Shown: positions 47,767 through 61,475, numbered from the stretch's first letter. The stretch: 64,000 nucleotides of DNA from Lojkania enalia (GCA_010094045.1 ML986615.1:186001-250000), one strand, 5' to 3'. A program made the numbers and translations. Notes: generated by a model not told the origin, from the letters alone.

Positions 47767-49393
47767 TGCTGGGAATTGTAGTGAGGGTGGCTACTTTCGG
47801 ATTATTATTGACCATGTGGAGGAAAATTCGACACCAAACAAGACTGATAGAGAGCCGCATCGTGTATTGGGCTATTTGGCCAACAATTTGTCCAACTCGA
47901 ATAATTAGCAGACTTTCAAATCGCCAATATAGATTGCTTCTTAAATCGACGTATCGAACTATATTCGTAGTAGACAAAACTGACAACCAATTTCCTTCAT
48001 AGTTAGACATTTTTTTTATTAGGTAGGCTAACTATACTATCGTAGACTGAAGAACCGACCGATGAATGTAGATAGAGCTCTGTCTGTTTCTCTCACTAAT
48101 CAATCTCGCTGCGCTAGAGTTCTCTGTCATCTTCTTAGCATTTCATGATATTCCTTGTGTTCGAGTCATAGGTAAGTTCGGTAGAGGTGTTATGGTAGCT
48201 TAGCGGTCTGCACCAGACCACCTTGTTACTACTGATATTAGACACAGCACTAGTAGAGTATTAGTTTAAATCTAGTCTTGATTACAAATAGTTCAAGGCT
48301 TATTTAAATTGAGGAATGATTCAAGGGAGCGACTTTGAATTCTCCCAATTCGAGCATTAAATTTTGACACACTTCGACACGGAATTTCATCAGAGTCAAA
48401 ATATGAAGAAGAGAATGCCTATTTGATGGCCGTTTTTGGCTACATTCAATAATTGGATGAATGAGGTGAGAAGATACCCATTTATGTATCGCTACGATGT
48501 TGCAGCAACTCGCTACCGATCCTATATTGCACATTCTGACCCAATACGAACATAATGTTGTTCCTTCTTAACGAGAGAGGACATATAGCACTTGCTTTTA
48601 GATGGGAAAGACCCATTCATTGTATGGCGGGAAAACGACGGGTGTCAATTAATGGGCATAACCTTCGTCCACGGGACGATGCAAGACGAATTCGGACTGG
48701 AGAACACGGACGAATTAGAGGCAATTATGCTTATCTGAGCCTACCTGGGTAATTTCTCGATTCAATTTCGGTGCCGTGTGCCACTAAGGCGTACATATCT
48801 CTTAAAACATAGCATAATTGATATTCGTATAGCAATACTTGCCAAGCCAAATCGTCTTCAACTTCCAACGGCATCAGGTTCTAAACCATAGTAGCGAGAC
48901 TGAAGAAAGCATCGATACTCAACGATCGGGCCTTCTTATCTCATCTTCGCTTAGCATTCACATGCGCCTCCCACTCCTCCTTCGGTGTATACTATTCCAA
49001 CAATACTCTATACTGCAACAAACTGCCTGTCCGCGCAAAAGTCCCCTGAATCTTCCACGACGCCCACCACCTCAACAAATTCAAAAGGGAAGCCAGTCCA
49101 ACCCCTCTTATACCATCCTCGGATGTACCCAAATAAAACCACCGTATCCTTCTCTACGTCCGGGCGCAGTCAAAGTATGTGCAGCATCCACGGCAATGAC
49201 TTTTGCGCACCGTTAGAGGCAGTCCATGCCCGGCCGAGAGCGTTTTAGGTGTTGATAGTCTTGAGTACACCGCAATGGATGGGGAAGGACCCGGATTGGG
49301 CGAAGTGTAGGTGTAGGGTGGGGACTGGGACTAGGACTGGGGGTACAATGAATTAGAAGGGCTAGAACACTCACACTGCGTCGAGAGATTCTG

Positions 49394-49416
49394 GGGATTC
49401 GAGTGCCTCGAATCCC
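49394..49416. repeat. Perfect 10-bp inverted repeat with 3-nt loop
   Basis: GGGATTCGAG, TGC, CTCGAATCCC: the arms are exact reverse complements. It lies in gene-poor DNA. It is not part of a tRNA that I can fold. Possible transposon end or chance hairpin. Confidence 0.85.
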
Positions 49417-49461
49417 TCTTCCACAGGTCTCCTACACTGAAATATTTTCTCAAATAATACA

Positions 49462-49525
49462 TAGTAGAAGACTTGCATTATTGAGAACAAGCTTGAACAA
49501 AATCTGGCGTTGAGAGAGGAGCTCG
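49462..49525. repeat. Dispersed repeat copy A
   Basis: Begins with AGTAGAAGACTTG and contains the word CAAAATCTGGCGTTGAG; related copies lie at 61518-61576 and 61681-61739, 12 kb away. Three copies in one window suggest a family with many copies in the genome, perhaps a fragment of a mobile element. Confidence 0.65.
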
Positions 49526-52500
49526 AATTTGAAGGATCGACTTTATAGATGGTGTGGACGGATATCGAATTCGCGGTCTTCAGCCCCTGGATGTCTGGTT
49601 TCGCCCTATTGACTTGAGTTTTCGCCTCCTTTTAACGAATATAAATGTCTTTTAATATCTGCAACGTTGCGACTGGGCATCAAGCACTACTCGAACAACA
49701 AAACCTGCCACTCCCGTAACTCCTCTACCGTCATTATCCTCCCTTCAACCCTCTCCCCCAAAACACTCAAGCTGTTCAGCTACGAGCAGAACTTCCTTTC
49801 TCCTCACCCATCCATATCCCCAAAGTATCAACGTTGCTGTACGCATAATTCTTACTGCAGATCATTCATAATCCTGACTAGGACCTCTAACCCTTGGTAG
49901 CTAAGTCAAAAGATCTCTTTTGCAGCTCGAGGTCGAGCGAAGGGGTAGAGATTATTGCAACCCCTTCCAAAGGTATTAGCTTTCGGTCGCTCTCTGTTGA
50001 GGAGGTGCAAGTGTTTCAGCTTATAGAGGGGAAATTTGATGAGGTATCGTTGCCCGGCAGTTCAGTTGGAGTTTTAGGAGGAGTGGGCACTAATGAACTT
50101 ATCAAAATTGGTGTGTTCGGATCAAATTCATGTTGAGTCACCACATCCACAATTTCCGATATTACCCCATTAGCGACTACATCCAGGGGCTCCGCATTTG
50201 ACAACTATGTTAGGTCTACGCCCTTTCCTATCAAGGTGGTCCCCTGTGCTATAAAGCCCTTCTATGTTATTGCGGTGGTGTGGTATATGGAAGCTTTTCT
50301 AATATCTTTCTACGAAGATCTTTAAGCCCTATACTATTGACTTTCTCTTTTCTCTATCATAAGTTTAGATAGTAGCACAAGAGATAGAAATTGTATAAGG
50401 GAGTATTCTAACATATTTCCTAGTTCTACACCTTTTAGCCAGAGCTATAAAAAAGGCGTATAGTATACTATAAATCTTCCTAGCTTATACGTGTACAAAG
50501 ATCTCTGCTAGAAAGGCGGGATAGTTATACTAGGAATGCTAGTAATAGACTCTTGTCGCTCTATGTTAAAACCCGCATCTTATGCCTTTACTGAAAAGTA
50601 CATGCTAGAGTTAGCAGGACAGGTTAAAGGCTGGTATTGCGAAGAGATGCTAGGGTCCCAAACGAATAAACGCTTCCTTCTGGCAGTTCTCTGTTTAATC
50701 GAGCAGGATTTCTCGGAGGGAATTTAGGGAATTCTATCAAAAGCGCAATAACCAGTTCTAGGTTAATATCACAGCTTCTAGAGGGTTGTTAATAAATGTT
50801 GGCCTAGTAGAGTGGCGGTGGGTAATCCATATTATCCTTATTAATAAAAATAAATTCTAAAGATTTTTACGCGACTATACTATAGGGCATCAGCTACACT
50901 ATGGAATTAGTTAAATCTTTAGGTAGATATTTCGCATATTATTGTGTAGATTCTTCCTCCTGCCGCGAGTGTGTGGAAGTTCTATAGCTGGCCACAATTT
51001 ACTCGGAGAATTGCGAGGAGGCCATACTAAAGATCTGGTCTATCGAGACTGTGATGTGAAACACAACTTGAGGTTTTCTGCTGTTGTATATGTTGGAAGA
51101 TAATATCGGCCTTGGATGACACGTGCCTGCTGTGGAACATATTCGAGACAGCGGCCGTGGTATTAAACATTAATTCCTTTTGCGGCGAATAATACTCTCT
51201 CTCTAATCGTGCATCAACTGATACGTAGAACCATACATCTAAAGCGATCAGACCATGTATCCTTTACATACTCAGCCTACAAGAAAATATTCGTACACTA
51301 AGCGTGGTCTGATCCTTACACCTTCTCGATATCTAGCAATCCAAACCCTGCGCAACAACGTTCGTGGGACTCTGCGGATGCGAGAAGATAGGCGGGAATA
51401 TCGGTCGTATGTAGACAAACCGAATTCCAAATGTGGAAAAATAGTAGGTGTTGCTCGTCCATGTTTAACCGCAAACCCAAATACGGAATCAAGGCTACTT
51501 ACGATGCCTAAGAGCTTCATTTACATCACCAACGACGAGGCAGAAAATACTCTAAGCGCTCATCCTAACCCCCACCCCATTCAAATTCCTAGCGCTATGG
51601 TTTGTGTACCCAAAAGTTGCCTTGCAATCTACGCCGCAATTGACGCCGAGCGATGTAGCGCTTACATTTAGGAATCAAGACTGCAATTCGGACCTAGAAT
51701 TAGGTACGCGGAACGCCGTACTCCGAGATTTGTTTGGGTTGGATGCATAGATTGGAGACGAAACAAATATTGTTTCAAAACATTTTTCACTCCTGCCGTG
51801 TGCGCTTGTCGTTGAAGGGGGATGATATGACGCCCGCTCGGTGCTTGACTTTTGGAGTGGACTTGACATGCACCACTCCTTACGATGTTAGCCTGAGGTC
51901 GACACCCGAATAGTTTCAAAAGGGCCGCAATGAGTGCTCCGTCGGTGGAGGCTCTAGAAAGGCGCAGACTTGGCTGTCAGCCCGGATTATACGAAATGTT
52001 TGAGCCGCAAGCCGCGGTTTACCCCTCTTGCTCACATTATCGTGCGTAAGCGTAATCATTCGTGGCATTTCAGCTTGTTAGAAGCTTGCATACTCGACGG
52101 GTTGGAGAAATACATCCGTGATGACGTTTTAAAGAAGGGGGATTCGTCTTGCGATAAAGAGTAGGGTTCTTGTTGAGTGTCACCTATCGCTTTCCATAAT
52201 CGAGCCCAACTTACGAGGCGAGATATTGTCCAATGAAGACTGAAGCTTTCGTTTCACGTATTCACATCATTCGAGGCTGCGCCCCATGATCAGATCCGAC
52301 AGGCAAAGTGGAGAGCTCGTCCTCGGGCTTGAAGGATTATGCAGGTTTTTCAAGCTTTGGATAGAATTATAGTGCGATGCTTTCCCTGCATCTCTAGCAA
52401 TAAGTTCGCAGACCGAAGTGACGAGGCTAGAACCTAATGGGAGAATGACGGACTTCCGAGGCGTTAGACCCCATAATCACCGCCAACAGGGAGGAGCGGG

Positions 52501-55500
52501 GTGCACGTGATCTCCACTGATTTACCTAGATTAGGTAGTACATCAGGAAGATTGTACGGTAAATGCCCATGATCAGCCGCCTTAGAAATAGCAATTGGGC
52601 TTCCTTGGATGATGTGATGGTTCCATTGGATTCCTGTCGCTCAGCTGACCAATCGCTCGATATTAAAAACGGTCTTGCAGCACCAATAGATTGCCTACAT
52701 CGTTCAGGTTCCCAATCAGTATTAGGAGATAACGGCGAGGGCAGAGGGGCCAACGCTCCGCCGCTGACTACTCCCAAGGCAGCCTCTGGTCTTAATTTCA
52801 GCTAGGGCGGTGCTACCACACTTCTTCCTTCTCGGGCTAGGATGGCGACGCTCAGCGTATGTAAGCAGCAGATTTGTACTACAAGGCTTGCAGGAACTGC
52901 TGCATGAGTGCTGTTAAAATAAGAAATCGCCTTACCTTGTTGTTCGCGCGCGCAGATGCTGCAGCACTCCGCCATCCACTATCTTCGACACGATTGACAG
53001 AACTTGCATGATCTATTCGCGCGTCAAGCGTGTTGAATAGTAGACGATTCGGATTTTTGTTTCGGGACGCCGGTGAGAGGCGGCCCTGACGGCTTTCGAT
53101 CAGATGACACGTGGATGACGGCAGGCACCCCGCCATGCCATGTTGCTTAGGCCGAGTTGCCTTTTCGGGGTGAGGGGCAGAGGAGCAATCCCAGTTGCGC
53201 AGCAAACCGTGTACGTCCGTATCAGCCAAAACATTGGCTGCATGTATTTGATATCCTGCACTGCAATTGGTGGCGAAAAGCTGCGTAAATGGCTTGTATA
53301 ATCGGCGTCTGCGTTGCAATGGGAGGGGAGCCAAGTTCCAAGTTTGGATGGCAAGGCATGGTGATGATGATGGTGGTGTGTTGACAATGCATGAAGGCTC
53401 CCCACATCACATTAATTATTTCGAGTATCGAGTATCCCTCCACCTAGATAGGTCAGGCTTATCGAGCGACATTGAGAGGCAGGCCACGGCGCTTATAGGC
53501 CCCGCCATCGTCGTCTTGGGGACAAGGAAAAAGCAAGAATAGACGTAGGAATTCATGCCGCTGCCCTGCTGACCGTTTCTGCAACCTATAGGGCCTAGCA
53601 GAGGATTGGTCGCATTCCTGCGCAACCTTGCGAGCGGAAGATGATGTCGTTTCGGCCGGTACCGAAGAATGTATGCTGGGCGAGGTGTGACGGGGTGGTT
53701 GGGGAGGGACGGCAATGACGCTCTGGTGACATCTCTCCCAGCCCACTCATTTTCACGCCGTGAGAGCTGAGTGATGCCGACAGTGGAGGACGAGGTTGGC
53801 TGCGGGGTAGAAGCAGGCTTTTGCGGCGGGGCGGGCGATTAGGATGCAGTTGGCGAGATTCGTCATGGTTCTGGGATGGCGGCTCGGCGTTTTGAAACAG
53901 GCCGGCGCTGGATTGGCCCGCCGCACGCATGAACGACTCAACGCGAGTCGCGAACCGCCCGGAGCAGAGACATCGCGTGGAACCCGCACCCCTGAAAAGG
54001 CGGACTTGTAGGCGGTGGACGGGAGCGATTCAGACAGGTGTTCGAACCGGCTCAGCAATATTTTGCCAGAGAGCGACGGGGGTTGCACAACAGTCCCGGT
54101 AGCGCGCACTTTGGAGCGAGCCCTGGAATAGGAGTTGTCCTCGAGGTCATCTGTGTAGTACAGACCACTTGGAGGACATGTGTCTGTGATCCCGTCGTGC
54201 AGCAGAACATAACCACAGGGAACTGTTTCCCATTGTCAAATCATCATTCATCCGGACACGAATTGCCGGCAGAACAAGACACCCAGTCAAGCTGGCCAGA
54301 CGCTACCCGTGACACTTCTATCTGGGGAACACAAGGACGCACTGGTGGTGTCCTCACCTTACCGGCGGGTCATGCGACTGCAACAGCGTGCAACCCCATC
54401 CGCCATTCGCTCGTCGCAGATGGTCTGAAAGCATCTAGGGGCAGTCTAAAAGCAGGTACAGGCTTCGCATGCAGAACCATCTGAACACTGCTGCCTGGCG
54501 ACAGGTAAGGGGAGGTTTAGAAAAGATCGCCAAGGGATCCTGTTAAACGCGTTTATTGGGTCAGTGCAGGCTATATTGAGCGCCTCATAACATCGAAAAC
54601 TCGGCTCGGGAAATGCAGATAATATTCAACCGTCCGATAGGAGTTGGGAAATACGCGTCCGTCCTAGCTCAGCGAATCCCTCGGGGAGAGACAAACATGA
54701 GGCTCTCCGGGCCGCCTGAAGTGGCCTCCAACGCGTTCTTCTCCTATGGACCCCACAGCCAATGCCGAGCATGATATGAAGGTAGCGATATTGCGACTGT
54801 TAGCTGAGGTCGATAGAGGACGAGAATTATTGCAAGGCTGTCAGACCAAAAGGTGATATCCGCGGGTTACCAACGCTGCGGGAAGGCTCACCCCACCACC
54901 AATTATCTTGCGGCCCAGCGAGCGATGCTCATGCATCATGTCTGCCCTCGTAGGTGTCGATATCTCGTGCGTATTGAGGGATTAATTATGACTCTTAAAA
55001 AGCAACACCAGCAATTTAGGAAACAACGGACAGGTATCGCAAAACCACCCGCGCAGGATAGCGGCCACTGCGCTATCGATTGCGTCGCGCTTCCTTCCCG
55101 CGGGTGCATCGGGCTCAGCCAGTTCGCTCGCCGACCGCGCGACGCCTGCATCGCCTCCGTCAACCGCCCACTCCCAAGCTGGAATAAGGAATAGGATCGC
55201 TATTTGCTCTTCCACACAGGCTTCCATGCAGTGCGCAGCGTAGGGCTGATTATCATCGTTGCCGCTGAGAGGGGCGCAGCAATGTCCAGATACTAAATCA
55301 TTGTCCAGGTCTAAGCGCCTGTTGGTTTCATGTTTCCAGGAACTTGTGACAACTCCGCGCGAGAGCGCCATCTGTTGCGACTCATTGCCCGCGGCGTGGG
55401 CTTGAGGGGGTTGGGGGGCTTTGTCCGATAGGAAAAGGGTGTGGTGGGACGAATAATCAGTTGCTGGAAAAACAAGTTGCGTTGATGGGTCTGAGACCAA

Positions 55501-56067
55501 TCTGAGGTGTAATCCTCCGTTCTGTGTTTCACATGCCATGTGGGAGTTACAGGGGCGCCTGAGTCGCCTCAAAAAGCATGTAAGATTGATAGCACAAGGG
55601 GGGAACGGCTAAGCGAATGCTTGCGAAGGGGTCAGTCTGTATTCACAGAGGGCGTACAACTGAGAGAGGCACGTTTCGCTGAGATAATTGAATTTGGTAT
55701 GGTATAAAAAAGTGAGGTATAATTTTAACCGTGAGGTCCCAACGATGTGTAATCCCAAATCTAGACACTACCAAGATAAAAAAAAAGAATAAAAAAATTC
55801 AAATCTGAAGCCAGCCAGACAGACAATAAAACCGCTAAAAATGAGAGAAAGGGGGATATCTTCGCAATGAAAACTTTTCCAGTGTCCGCCCTATGCCCAA
55901 TCGCAGATGCAATGTATATCCCCCGCTATAGACTAGTATACAGTTTATCGTCCGAACGAAAATGCAAGATTACAATTAAAAAGAAATCGGGTATCATCTC
56001 GCAATAAGCAAGTGACGCAATACCAAAAAAATTCAAACAGATTTCACTCCAACGCCAGTATAGCCGT

Positions 56068-57282
56068 CTAGGCAGAAGGGTAACGAAGGATTTCTTCGCA
56101 GTTCGCATCGAACCGCATACTCCAGAGGCGCATTCCGGTCATCAACTTCTCCGTCTTCTCAAGTTCGCGGTCTCGTCCGAAGATGGAGTCAACAAATTCA
56201 CAGCCGCTGTTCTTCCCCATAGCAGCAGGCTTCTTCTCGCCGGTCTCTTTCTTGGCTGCCTTCCACATGTAGTCTTCGCATACTTTGAGTAACTTGGCAA
56301 AGCGGATCCACAAGCGCTCGCCGCTCTCGAGAAAATCTTCAACCATCTCACGGTTTTCATTCTTGCGTATCTTCGGCATGAGCTCTTCTGCGCGCTTGAC
56401 CTTACCAGCGAGCTGGATCAGGAGGAGCCATAGATCACCCGCCATCTCAGATAGAGGCGAGGCAGGACCATAGGCGAATACGGTCCAGTCGTATATCCAT
56501 TTGCCAAGGGAGTTGGCGTCGAAGACGCTTCCCAACAGCATGATAGGTTCTTCAGTGGGGTCCCAATTTTTGATGGAGTAGCCCGCGGGGATGCCAGCTC
56601 GTCGCGCATCCTCTTCGGTAGCCTTGTTGGTGCTCTTCGAAGCTGAGGGTCGCTTCGGTGGCGGTGGCTGCTGCTGGGGGCGAGTGGACTGAGAATGAGA
56701 AGCGCGTCGTGGACGAGATGCCTTGGGCTCCGGATCGTAGATTGGGACCTGATTATAGTAATAGTAATCAGCGTCCCCGTACCTCTCATACCGAGCAAAC
56801 TGTTCATAAGGCGGCGGCGGGCTGTCGTAGATGTACTCGTAGCCATCGTCGAAGCCGTAGTTGGTGTACGCGAAGGTTCGCGTATGGGGCTGCGATGGAC
56901 GACGCTTCCTCTCGCGATGGGAGCGCTTGAGAGGCGAGGCGTCTGTGTCGCGCCGGTGCCGGCCGTGTCGAACGTAATCGTAATCGAAACCACTTACATA
57001 TTCGGGGGTGCGCTGGGGCGTTGCGTAGTGACGCTGGGAGGAATAGCCCGGAAAGTACTGGGGTGTTCCTTCGCGGGAGTAGGTGTATTGCGGCGGTGCG
57101 GCCTGCGATGCCCGTCGATGGTGGCCAGAGACCTTGGGCGAGTTTCGGGGCGAGGGCGTTGCACCGAAGCGGGGAGAGTAATAGTTGTGCGCGCCGGGTG
57201 CAGGCGATACTGGAGGTGTGCGCAGGTAGTCGTAAGGCATGTAGCCCGGCGGTGGGGTCGGATAATGGGGAGCGTAGTTCAT
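56068..57282 (-). CDS. Fungal-specific protein with disordered Tyr/Pro/Arg-rich N-terminus and conserved helical C-terminal domain
   Basis: A single frame of 404 codons. Residues 1-225 are rich in Pro, Tyr, Ser and Arg (YPTPPPGYMPYDYL, YDSPPPPYEQFARY) with SPxR and basic patches that could be phosphorylated; such N-termini often lead to automatic labels like cell-wall glycoprotein, which I would not adopt because no signal peptide is visible. Residues about 228-404 form the conserved part: AGIPAGYSIKNWDPTEEPI, MLLGSVFDANSLGKWIYDW, GDLWLLLIQLAGKVKRAEEL and a long helical run with FVDSIFGRDRELEKTEKLM. I have the impression that this block is widespread in Pezizomycotina, but its function is unknown to me. 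ATG 57282 is the first in frame. It stands alone in gene-poor DNA, yet codon use and openness look like a real, conserved gene. Confidence 0.85.
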   Translation of the reverse strand: MNYAPHYPTPPPGYMPYDYLRTPPVSPAPGAHNYYSPRFGATPSPRNSPKVSGHHRRASQAAPPQYTYSREGTPQYFPGYSSQRHYATPQRTPEYVSGFDYDYVRHGRHRRDTDASPLKRSHRERKRRPSQPHTRTFAYTNYGFDDGYEYIYDSPPPPYEQFARYERYGDADYYYYNQVPIYDPEPKASRPRRASHSQSTRPQQQPPPPKRPSASKSTNKATEEDARRAGIPAGYSIKNWDPTEEPIMLLGSVFDANSLGKWIYDWTVFAYGPASPLSEMAGDLWLLLIQLAGKVKRAEELMPKIRKNENREMVEDFLESGERLWIRFAKLLKVCEDYMWKAAKKETGEKKPAAMGKNSGCEFVDSIFGRDRELEKTEKLMTGMRLWSMRFDANCEEILRYPSA

Positions 57283-60200
57283 GTTCGCGACGGTGTCGTC
57301 GGACGTCGCAGAGAGCGGGCGGGTTTCAAGGAAAGGAGGTTGGAGGGCGACCAGAGAGCGGAGGTCAGTAGGAATATAGGCGGCAACGCGCGATTCACCG
57401 CAGCACCTGCAATCCGTGTGTGTGCCTTTGAGCGCGGGTGGATGTGAAGTGGGAAGGTGGAGGTGCAGCAGAGGCGGAAGGGAAGGGGACTTGGTTCTGT
57501 CTGCTGCACATTGAGTTATCGGTCGTTCAGAAGCTCGAAATGTATGGTGGAATCCAGGGCTGGATTCTGTTCGGCGGTATTAGACGTAACGTCCGTCTAT
57601 TCGTGGCGGTTTGTAATGTGTGGTGAGGCTCGTTGAGGCGGGCTGTAAGCGGTGCGCAGCCCGGGAGGAAGGGCAGCAAATATGTACTGGCTCGACTGGC
57701 CGCCCAGGCTTGGGCTGCTGGCCCGCTGCCTCCGCGCACGGCAAAAGCCACATCCCGGAGCCCTGTCTATTCACCCCCTACAGGCGCACGTCCCCTGATC
57801 GCATTCCAATCTACGGGTCAGCCTAGGGGACTCTGATTGAATTGCCCGCGGCTGGTATTCTTGGACGCTTGGCCGCTTTGGGCGTCCATCACAGCCCCTC
57901 TGACTCTTCTGTGAGGACTCTCGCTGGAGGGCGCCGCGAATTATATCGTCGCGCGCTACGATGCCTCTCACGCAGGCAGAACCAGGCAGACAAGAGGACA
58001 ATAGCCGTAACCTGTTATTTATTCCATGCCGTTCGGTGCGGTCAGCGTGTGTAATGTTCATGTTTCTTTATATACTCACACCCTAGGGCGGCGCTTTCAC
58101 CATCCTCGCGGATGTGACCAGAGCATCCATGCGGAAGGTAGGAGAGCCACCTAGATCCCGCGCGACGGTCCTCCTCAGAGTCAGCGAGCCGTCTCTGTAC
58201 TCCCTCGCCTCCTTTACTGTGCCACCCTTGAGCGACACCCACTTCCCCATTGCTGTCCGGCTGGCCGATTCAGCTCACTGTTTCCTGCGCGTTTGCTCCG
58301 TTCTGATACTGCAGCACAGCGAGTCTCCCTGCTGGCCCGTGGTCCACTTTTCGTCCTGTCACCCTTCATGGCGATCCCCTCCGAGGAGACGACAGTGGAT
58401 GTCTTCTGCCGTCGTCCTGTTTGTTCGTTAATGCAAAAGACGGCCCACTCGCCTGTGCGCACTGAGGAGCAGGACACGCTCTGGCACCGGCGTGCCCCTC
58501 GCCCACATGGGCATTCCAACTACTGCGCGTCCTTGGGCCCGTCGGCTGCCGAGGGCATTTCCACTGGCGGGGAGGCCTCCATCGCGGGACGACCTTCAGC
58601 TTCGGCGCAATGGCTCCAGCCGACGTCTCCTAGGCTAATGTAGCTTCCAAGTCCCAGCTGTCGTCGCGGGAGACGGAAGCGTGGTGGACTTCTGGGAAGT
58701 GCCCCAAACACTGGAAAGCCCAGTCAACGGCCTCCGTCTCATCTGGCACGGACGAGCGAGCCATGGTCCCCCCAGCCGCCGTTTTGCGCTCGCCGCTGAG
58801 CCGCACTGTATTTCGTTGCTCTCCGCCCGGAGCCTCTTGCGAGCCCTCTCGTTTGGGACGGTTGGACCGCCCAGCAATCTCCGCGTGAAAAATTTTTTGC
58901 CGTCAATGTCTCACAATATCTCGACGACTTGCTACTTGGATCATGCTGTCCATTTCCTTACCGCAATTCTGCACTCGACGCTCCCGTCGCCCATGTCTTG
59001 CAAAGACTCATTTCAAAGTAGTTTGGATTGGTGAAGGGGATCCACCATTGCAGCCTGCCTGCAGCAAGACGGCAGTGATTCGACGTCCGACAACGAACAA
59101 CACAGCAAAAGCTGGCCATGGCATGGGTGCGATCTTCCCGCTCGCAGCCAGGTCTTTCCCTGATGCAGCAACTTTGAACCGCAGAGCACTGCGCGCTCGT
59201 CGTCACTGGCTAATACGGAGCGCCACCAGCCGCTTTCTGCATGAAGGCTGCTGCCCAGGGCGCACGCTGTCATCACTTCTGCTCCTCTAATTTCTGAGAA
59301 ATCTTGGCCCACAATAATTTTGAATTTTCGACACACCTTCATAGACCCCTATTGGCTTTGACTCGCTCCTTATCCTTGTGGCTGTCAACAGCTTTCCTTC
59401 CCGCCGGGGCTCGCGCAACACCATTTTTGATTCGAAATTCCTATCCGCTATCAGCGACAACTCATCTTGCGTGTTCCTTTGCGCAGTGCACTCCCAGGTA
59501 CTTTTCTGTTTTGCTCCACTCACGGCATGGCTGCCCATTGGTTTCCGCCTTTAGACTTGCCAAAAACCACGCCAGAGCTGTCATCTACAGCGTGACGCAA
59601 ACTGCTCTGATCTGGGTCTACATACGCACCACTGCCAGCCCTAAGAGTTGCTTCCAGCCCACGGGTTATCCGGGAGGCCACGTTTGCACCGTCCACGTCT
59701 GCAGAGCTGGGCTGAGTAGTAGTCGCTCCATGCAAGCAGTCTCTAGCTGCGTCATGCATCGTTGCTGCAATTCCCAAAATATTTCTTAGCCTAGTCGAAG
59801 CACTAGTGAGATATTATCCCATCCACCCATCTCTACGCTGGGTGTGGCGGTGCACCTCGGCGGAAGGTCATCCCGATAGATCACGTGGCTTCCATTGGCT
59901 ACTATACAATTTGCCATTTTGAGTCAGGCGGGGCGCAGTACTCGCGTGGCAAATTGCGCCTCAGCGCGACGGACGAATTGTCACAAGCAACCGGCTATCT
60001 AAACTCCGGATGGCTAGAACATACTAGATTACAGCTCTGTCTCCAACCTGTACGCGAGGACAACCTTCCTAGTGGCACTTTGACTATTGACAGATCAGAC
60101 CCGTCGCCATCAGAGGGATGCGAAGCACATGACGCCGAGCAGCCTTGTCGTTGTCCTTTCGGCGAGTAAACGGAAACCACAGCGAGATCAGGCGAGGGCA

Positions 60201-61149
60201 AAAACCGTTAGTTTCCAGCCTAGATTTGCCCTCCTCGTTCTGACTCCCACGACCCCTTTCTCCAAAATATTTGAAGTTGGACCAGGTGATCTGATCAGAT
60301 GCCAACACGATATATCAGTTCTCACGCATCGATCGTGGAGAGGTAAGGTTGATGTCGCAGAGGCCGTCCTTTGTGATGCACAGTTTTTGATATATGAAAT
60401 CGGAGTCATGGCATATGAGTCATTAGAAAGGAGTAGCAGGCGTCTTGGCGAGTAGCTATATGAACGTTCAAACGGGCTTTTCCTAGCGAAAATCATTGGT
60501 TGAAATAAGCAATATTCGAGTAAACAAGGTCGTTTGCGTCGTTGCTATTCCCTTTTTGTGGGCTGTGAGAGCGACCTAGGTTTGAAGAAGCTGCTGTTGT
60601 TGTTATCTCATGTCGACATCCTGTTGCAACGAGGTTCGGGAGGTTAGGCTTCATAATCTAGATGACTGCTTATACCTGTTTTTAAGTCAGCTGTTTCAGT
60701 TTTCTTTCATTTCGGTATTGTATTGTATCAAACGCATTTATTTTTCTTTCCATGTGTGCCTTTCACATGAAGCACTGTGTGAGTATTGCCCGTATCGCTG
60801 TCCGGCATCTCAGCCTCACTTCATTTAGTGCAGCACGAAGCCACTGCATCGTGTTCGTTGTCTAATGATAGATAGTGTGACTCGTAGCTCGCAGGCGGAT
60901 CCCAGGATCCCGCCTAATGTTGTCTAGTTGCCACTTATTTTTCACAAGGCTGGGGGCTTTGAATGTGAATGAAGGATAGGATGATTCAATTGCCGCATCT
61001 TTTTTTGGTGTTGCTCCCTGGGTTTAGGGTGGATGAGGTACTCTGACATTGGAGTTTGATGTGAGCTTGATATGGGATGGGGGCCTAGCGGAGTAGAAAG
61101 AGGGCGTGTAGGCGTAGGCAGCAGCGTTCAGGGCTTGGAGAAGGAGTGC
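57283..61149. other. 3.9-kb gene-poor region
   Basis: About 57.28-57.6 kb is the likely promoter of the 404-residue gene. Frames at 58.1-59.8 kb occur on both strands, have unusual composition (Cys, Ser, Arg-rich) and no domain. None accepted. Confidence 0.5.
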
Positions 61150-61475
61150 TGATGGTAAGGATTTGGGGAACCAATTGCGGGCAAGATGGAGCGGTGTGAG
61201 CATCTGATGGGTATGCTTTTGCTTCACTTTTTTGTGTTATTACATGAGGTTAGGGGTCCCAGGGGTGAGGGGGTCAGGTGATGAGAAGATCGGGAAGATT
61301 TGTGTATAAGATGAAGCGGCGTAAGTATCTAGTGGACATACTCTTGCTTCACTTCTCTTATATCATTTTATGATGTTATAGGACAGAGAGGGGCAAGGTT
61401 GATGATAAGATTGGGAGGAGTTACGTATGAGATAAAGCAGAATGAATATCTAGAGGGCATGCTCGCAGATTGTGT
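61150..61475. repeat. Three diverged tandem units of about 123 bp
   Basis: The word AAGATG(G/A)AGCGG(T/C)GT(G/A)AG(C/T)ATCT(G/A) recurs near 61183, 61308 and, more diverged, 61430. It is preceded each time by a GGGAA/GGGAGGA stretch and followed in the first two units by CTTGCTTCACTT. Spacing is about 122-125 bp. Confidence 0.7.

Larger units (their letters stand above)
47767..56067. other. 8.3-kb gene-poor region
   Basis: No confident gene. 47.8-51.2 kb is AT-rich with scattered short frames that look like decayed DNA, notably 50.2-51.0 kb. From 52.8 kb on, composition is more balanced, with overlapping chance frames on both strands (for example 52879-53334 minus, 54038-54484 plus, 54982-55572 minus) that lack domains. 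About 55.68-56.07 kb is the AT-rich 3' flank of the next gene. Confidence 0.55.

Noticed and set aside
47763..48010. Small frames of 79-93 codons on both strands
   Set aside because: Opposite-strand overlap with AT-rich DNA and no motif.
48185..48250. Sequence resembling a tRNA A-box
   Set aside because: No matching B-box or acceptor stem.
51255..51671. 138-codon plus-strand frame
   Set aside because: No domain, biased composition, no splice partners, and a competing minus-strand frame.
54982..55572. 196-codon minus-strand frame
   Set aside because: No recognised domain or splice structure; plus-strand frames of similar quality overlap it.
58114..59789. Cluster of 100-160-codon frames on both strands
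   Set aside because: Cys/Ser/Arg-rich chance frames with no family signature.
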